The position numbers and the translations under genes are program-made. The notes under the pieces were generated by a model. That model was not told the DNA's origin. It was given only the letters and a program-made list of their open reading frames with translations, and made no database searches. Below, piece by piece: positions 61,090 through 64,000 of a stretch of DNA of 64,000 nucleotides (positions within the stretch are counted from its first letter, which is position 1; each line of letters starts with the position of its first letter). Source of the stretch: Pseudopyrenochaeta lycopersici (taxonomy: Eukaryota > Ascomycota > Dothideomycetes > Pleosporales > Pseudopyrenochaetaceae); the NCBI GenBank assembly GCA_003313425.1, contig NHZP01000030.1, forward strand, positions 558,001 through 622,000, given 5' to 3'.

Positions 61090-62106
61090 ATGGCAGGAGA
61101 TGTAGGCGATCCCCGCCCGCCTGTTGACTTGTTGGCCTACTACAACCACTTCGACCAGTCATACCTTGCCCACTCTTACACCACTCAACTCAACTACACC
61201 TTAGACCTCTCCTTTGACCGTTTCGAATCTTCCATGGAAATACCTTTAAAACATGTGACAACTCTCAAAAATAGCACCTTGCCGACTCCCCCAAGCACGA
61301 CAGAGGAATGGGCAAGGCTCAGAATAGAACCGATCCGCCAAATCGATCAATTCGAAATCGGTTTCTTTAACACTACAGCTTCCCATAGCACAGCTTACCC
61401 GCCACAGAACTCATGGCCAAATCTACCCGTCTGTGGTTACGACTCGACCCAAATGTTACCACAGGAAGTCCAACCCCACACATCTCGCTCCCCTAACTCC
61501 TCCCACTTGATAGGATGCGATCTTTTATGTCACTCTCCAGCTATCACTAAGGAACGAATTCCAAAGCGCCCGGCAACCCGAAAACGGGGTCGCCCGCCCT
61601 TATTCCGCGAGGGTTCAAGTTCATCTACACTTCTCAAGTACGCGGATAAGACCCATAAGTACCGCATCAAACATAACCAAGTGGAGCGGAAGTACCGTGA
61701 GGGCCTAAACGCTGGGATAGAGCGGTTGCATCGTGCAGTTCCAACGCTGCGGCAGAGGGAAGACGATGTAACAGAGGGACAGGTTCGGCTAAGCAAACTT
61801 GCAGTCTTGGCTGGCGCAGTTGAGTACATCAAGAGAATTGAACAGGAAAGAGATGCTGCGGTTAAGCAGCTTTATTACTTAAGGGATGCACGCTTTTCAC
61901 TAAGTGAAGGAAGAGTAGCAGCAATTGATAATAATTGTAGTGGCCCTGTAATGGAGAAGGTTAAGGCGTGCGCTTTGGACGCTGGGATACATGGGATCAG
62001 TGGTAATCCTTATCCTCATAACGGCTGTGCATTGCAAGACGGTAATAGAGCTGCGGCTATGCTACACAGCTGTGAAGTATCCAGGTGTATGGCTCGACCG
62101 AGTTAA
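61090..62106 (+). CDS. bHLH transcription factor with SREBP-type basic region
   Basis: A single-exon nuclear regulator of 338 residues. The basic helix-loop-helix lies at about residues 198-260. The basic region HNQVERKYREGLNAGIERLH has tyrosine where most bHLH proteins have arginine. This substitution is the hallmark of SREBP-type factors and lets them bind sterol-response elements as well as E-boxes. The loop is RQREDDVTEGQ, and helix 2 is RLSKLAVLAGAVEYIKRIEQ, followed by a short coiled stretch. An AT-hook-like RKRGRPPL sits just upstream (residue about 165). No transmembrane helices follow, so unlike true SREBPs it is not membrane-tethered; many small fungal bHLH proteins share this form. 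The N-terminal half is low-complexity and Ser/Thr/Pro-rich. Target genes are unknown. Confidence 0.88.
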   Translation: MAGDVGDPRPPVDLLAYYNHFDQSYLAHSYTTQLNYTLDLSFDRFESSMEIPLKHVTTLKNSTLPTPPSTTEEWARLRIEPIRQIDQFEIGFFNTTASHSTAYPPQNSWPNLPVCGYDSTQMLPQEVQPHTSRSPNSSHLIGCDLLCHSPAITKERIPKRPATRKRGRPPLFREGSSSSTLLKYADKTHKYRIKHNQVERKYREGLNAGIERLHRAVPTLRQREDDVTEGQVRLSKLAVLAGAVEYIKRIEQERDAAVKQLYYLRDARFSLSEGRVAAIDNNCSGPVMEKVKACALDAGIHGISGNPYPHNGCALQDGNRAAAMLHSCEVSRCMARPS

Positions 62107-62698
62107 GGTGATTTCGCTTCCAGGTTTGGGTTCACGAGGTTCTAGCATCAAGCATCAATTTAATACTGTCACAGCCGAATCTTCCATAAAACAAGACCCT
62201 GCTTACTTAGGGTTTCTCCTACAATAAAATCCTAATTGAGTTTTTTTTCTATTCCTTATTGCTGATAGTAGCCATAGAGTTCTGTAACCTTGATAAGCTC
62301 GGTTTTGTAATACGCAGAGATTCTTTAAAAGTAATAGGGTCAACGGTCTTTACAAGCAGACAATGAACTACAATGTATTTCAACTCCCCGCTACATATAG
62401 AGAGAAGAACGGATCCGCACTAGTTACAGCCTTTTTGGAGAGATAGTCTTCAGACAACTTGTTAACAAAATTTTTAAATTGTTGTGCATGCGGTGTCTAG
62501 TTGTTGGAACATAACAAGAAGCGATTTCGTTTAGTGGCTAGTGGAACTGCTCGGAGCGCGATTCACTTCCTCGGTAGCAATCACTTTATTATTATGCGGC
62601 TTTACTCTGCTAGTCCCTTCAATTGGACTAGTATTTAAGTTCAGCCGGCTGACCTTTGAATTAACAGTGTTAGTTTTATCGATTAACAGAATAAGCAT
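62107..62698. other. Intergenic between bHLH gene and aquaporin
   Basis: This is the convergent 3' space between the two genes. It is AT-rich in part; no gene, repeat or RNA is recognised. Confidence 0.45.
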
Positions 62699-63683
62699 TC
62701 AAGAGGGAGGATTTGAGCTTACCTCGCGACCATCGCCATCCTGTCCTGGGTTGAGGACCTCACACTCCACTAACTTAATAATCTTATATATTCCAATTGC
62801 TAGTAATGTGCCCATGAGGGGACCTACCCAATATACATATTGGTACCCCGGAAAGTCAAGAGTCGCAACACATGGTCCAAAGCTCCTCGCAGGATTCAGC
62901 CCCGCACCTGTATAGCGTACACCTACCAAATGCGCAACAAATAGGGCAAGACCGATACCAATAGGGGCCAAATATGTGGCTTTGTGCTTCTCGGCGGCGA
63001 GCATAAAGATGGTGAAGACGAGGAAGGACGTAAGAAACATCTCGATGAAGACACCTCGTACGATGGATACGCTGAGATCGGTGGAAACCATGAGTGGGCC
63101 GGGGAGAATCGCTTCGATGACAGCGGCCGCGCTCATGCCGGCGAGCATCTGTGCGATGAAGTATAGGACCGCGCGGATTGGGGTTGTTGCACCGATGAGA
63201 CACAGGCCTAATGTCACCTAATCGGCGTTGGCGTTAGCTCTTCAGCTCAATCTTAAAACTAACAGTTCAATCTGATTAAGATTGACTAACACTCATACAT
63301 TTAAAGATCACAGATTAACTTACCGCAGGATTGAATAAGCCGCCGCTTACCCTGAAGAAAACCCACACATTAACCATTAGGCTGAAGCCAAAGCTCAAGG
63401 CGATAAAAAGCAGCACACTGGTATTTGGTGACTGTCCTACTATGGGCACATCACTAGTTGCCGTGTGAGCTACTTGGGTGCCACCGAAGGCAAGAAACAG
63501 AAACATAAAGGTTCCTACAAACTCAGCAGCTGCAGCAATAAACTCATGCCGCCAAATAATGGTTCCAGCAGAGCTTGAAGACGCGATGCTATTAAATTGG
63601 CCATTGGTACGAATGCCGTCATTGGATTCGGAGGTCTGCGACGTCTCCTTTTGATGCAAGGGGAGGATATTCTGGAATGACAT
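62699..63683 (-). CDS. Aquaporin / MIP-family channel
   Basis: A 292-residue water or small-solute channel of the major intrinsic protein family, six membrane helices. Two minus-strand exons, 63683-63324 and 63217-62699, are separated by a 106-bp intron with a GTAAGT donor that falls inside the first signature. Joining them gives GGLFNPAVTLGLCLIG, with the first NPA box (N-P-A-V). The second box is GAGLNPARSFGP near residue 225. The N-terminal tail (about 40 residues, Ser-rich) precedes helix 1 (FVGTFMFLFLAFGG), and the C-terminal tail is short and polar. Around the second box the residues R-S-F-G-P fit classical aquaporins rather than aquaglyceroporins, which usually have N-P-A-R-D. Start chosen at the ATG of MSFQNILPLHQKE. 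Confidence 0.9.
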
Positions 63684-64000
63684 TGTCAAGTCTTAATGCA
63701 AGTTTCATTTCTGACCATCGATTAAATGTAATAGATTATGTCAAAGACTGTAATTAGAGGGGTTATTAGATCAAGTTATAGGAAAATTGTGTACAGATGA
63801 AAACGGAACATAAGCAATTGACACACGACCCAAACTTGGCGACATAAGATGTTTCCGGTCTCAAAACTTTAGGTCTAGACTGAATGATGGGCAGGTATAG
63901 CGCTAAAATTGTAATCTTACCCTGCAATTGTGCATGGGAATGCTTGAGCTGAAGCACTACGCGTAATCCCTGCCAGTGGCTGAAAGGCCCAACAAATACT
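63684..64000. other. Upstream region of aquaporin, no gene
   Basis: Only short open stretches are present. This is the probable promoter side of the aquaporin; no known element stands out. Confidence 0.45.

Noticed and set aside
1..64000. CRISPR array or prokaryotic system
   Set aside because: No regularly spaced repeats; genes have spliceosomal introns throughout.

Overview
This window is nuclear DNA of a filamentous ascomycete (Pezizomycotina). The genes are split by short introns of about 50-100 bp with GT(A/C/G)..AG borders. The gene set includes a full-length PDR-type ABC transporter, a TOK-type potassium channel, an SPX/VTC protein, a secreted phospholipase B, an alpha-arrestin and an RTG2-like protein. 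Very AT-rich, TA-dinucleotide-rich transposon graveyards lie between the gene islands. One gene duplicate shows TGG codons turned to TAG against its intact sister, the mark of repeat-induced point mutation (RIP). I cannot name the species.

Layout. 1-8.8 kb: a DMT/EamA-type membrane transporter (minus), a TMEM14-family small membrane protein (minus), a decayed unrecognised gene, a 242-bp MITE with TA target duplication, and a short-chain dehydrogenase (AYR1-like, minus). 9-11.4 kb: a decayed Fot1/pogo transposase and a DUF1330-like small protein. 11.47-16.89 kb: a complete Ty1/copia retrotransposon (minus strand) with identical 123-bp LTRs and a TATAA target duplication; its single gag-pol frame carries 15 in-frame stops and no frameshift that I can see. 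17-23 kb: decayed Tc1/mariner transposase, then a Fot1/pogo relic split by a 3.1-kb hAT-type element with a perfect 8-bp target duplication. 23.8-25.3 kb: RIP-mutated copy of a MARVEL-domain gene.

26-38.6 kb: a Yap/Pap1-type bZIP regulator with a perfect CRE upstream, a 1495-aa ABC transporter in 12 exons, and an 864-aa Vtc5-like SPX/VTC protein with a CACGTG box upstream. 38.9-48.6 kb: TOK potassium channel, a small aegerolysin/ET79-like beta protein, phospholipase B, and an alpha-arrestin with a PPxY motif. 51.9-59.4 kb: an intact and a broken MARVEL-gene duplicate on either side of an RTG2-like Ppx/GppA protein and an AT-rich relic. 61-64 kb: a bHLH regulator with an SREBP-type basic region and an aquaporin.

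The genes do not form an obvious biosynthetic cluster. Several concern membranes, ions, phosphate and stress (ABC efflux, bZIP, TOK, Vtc5-like, arrestin, aquaporin), but I see no proof of co-regulation. The most distinctive structures are the nested hAT-in-pogo insertion, the stop-riddled but otherwise young copia element, and the dispersed MARVEL-gene segmental duplicates in different states of decay. Splice models were built by eye from reading frames and family conservation.
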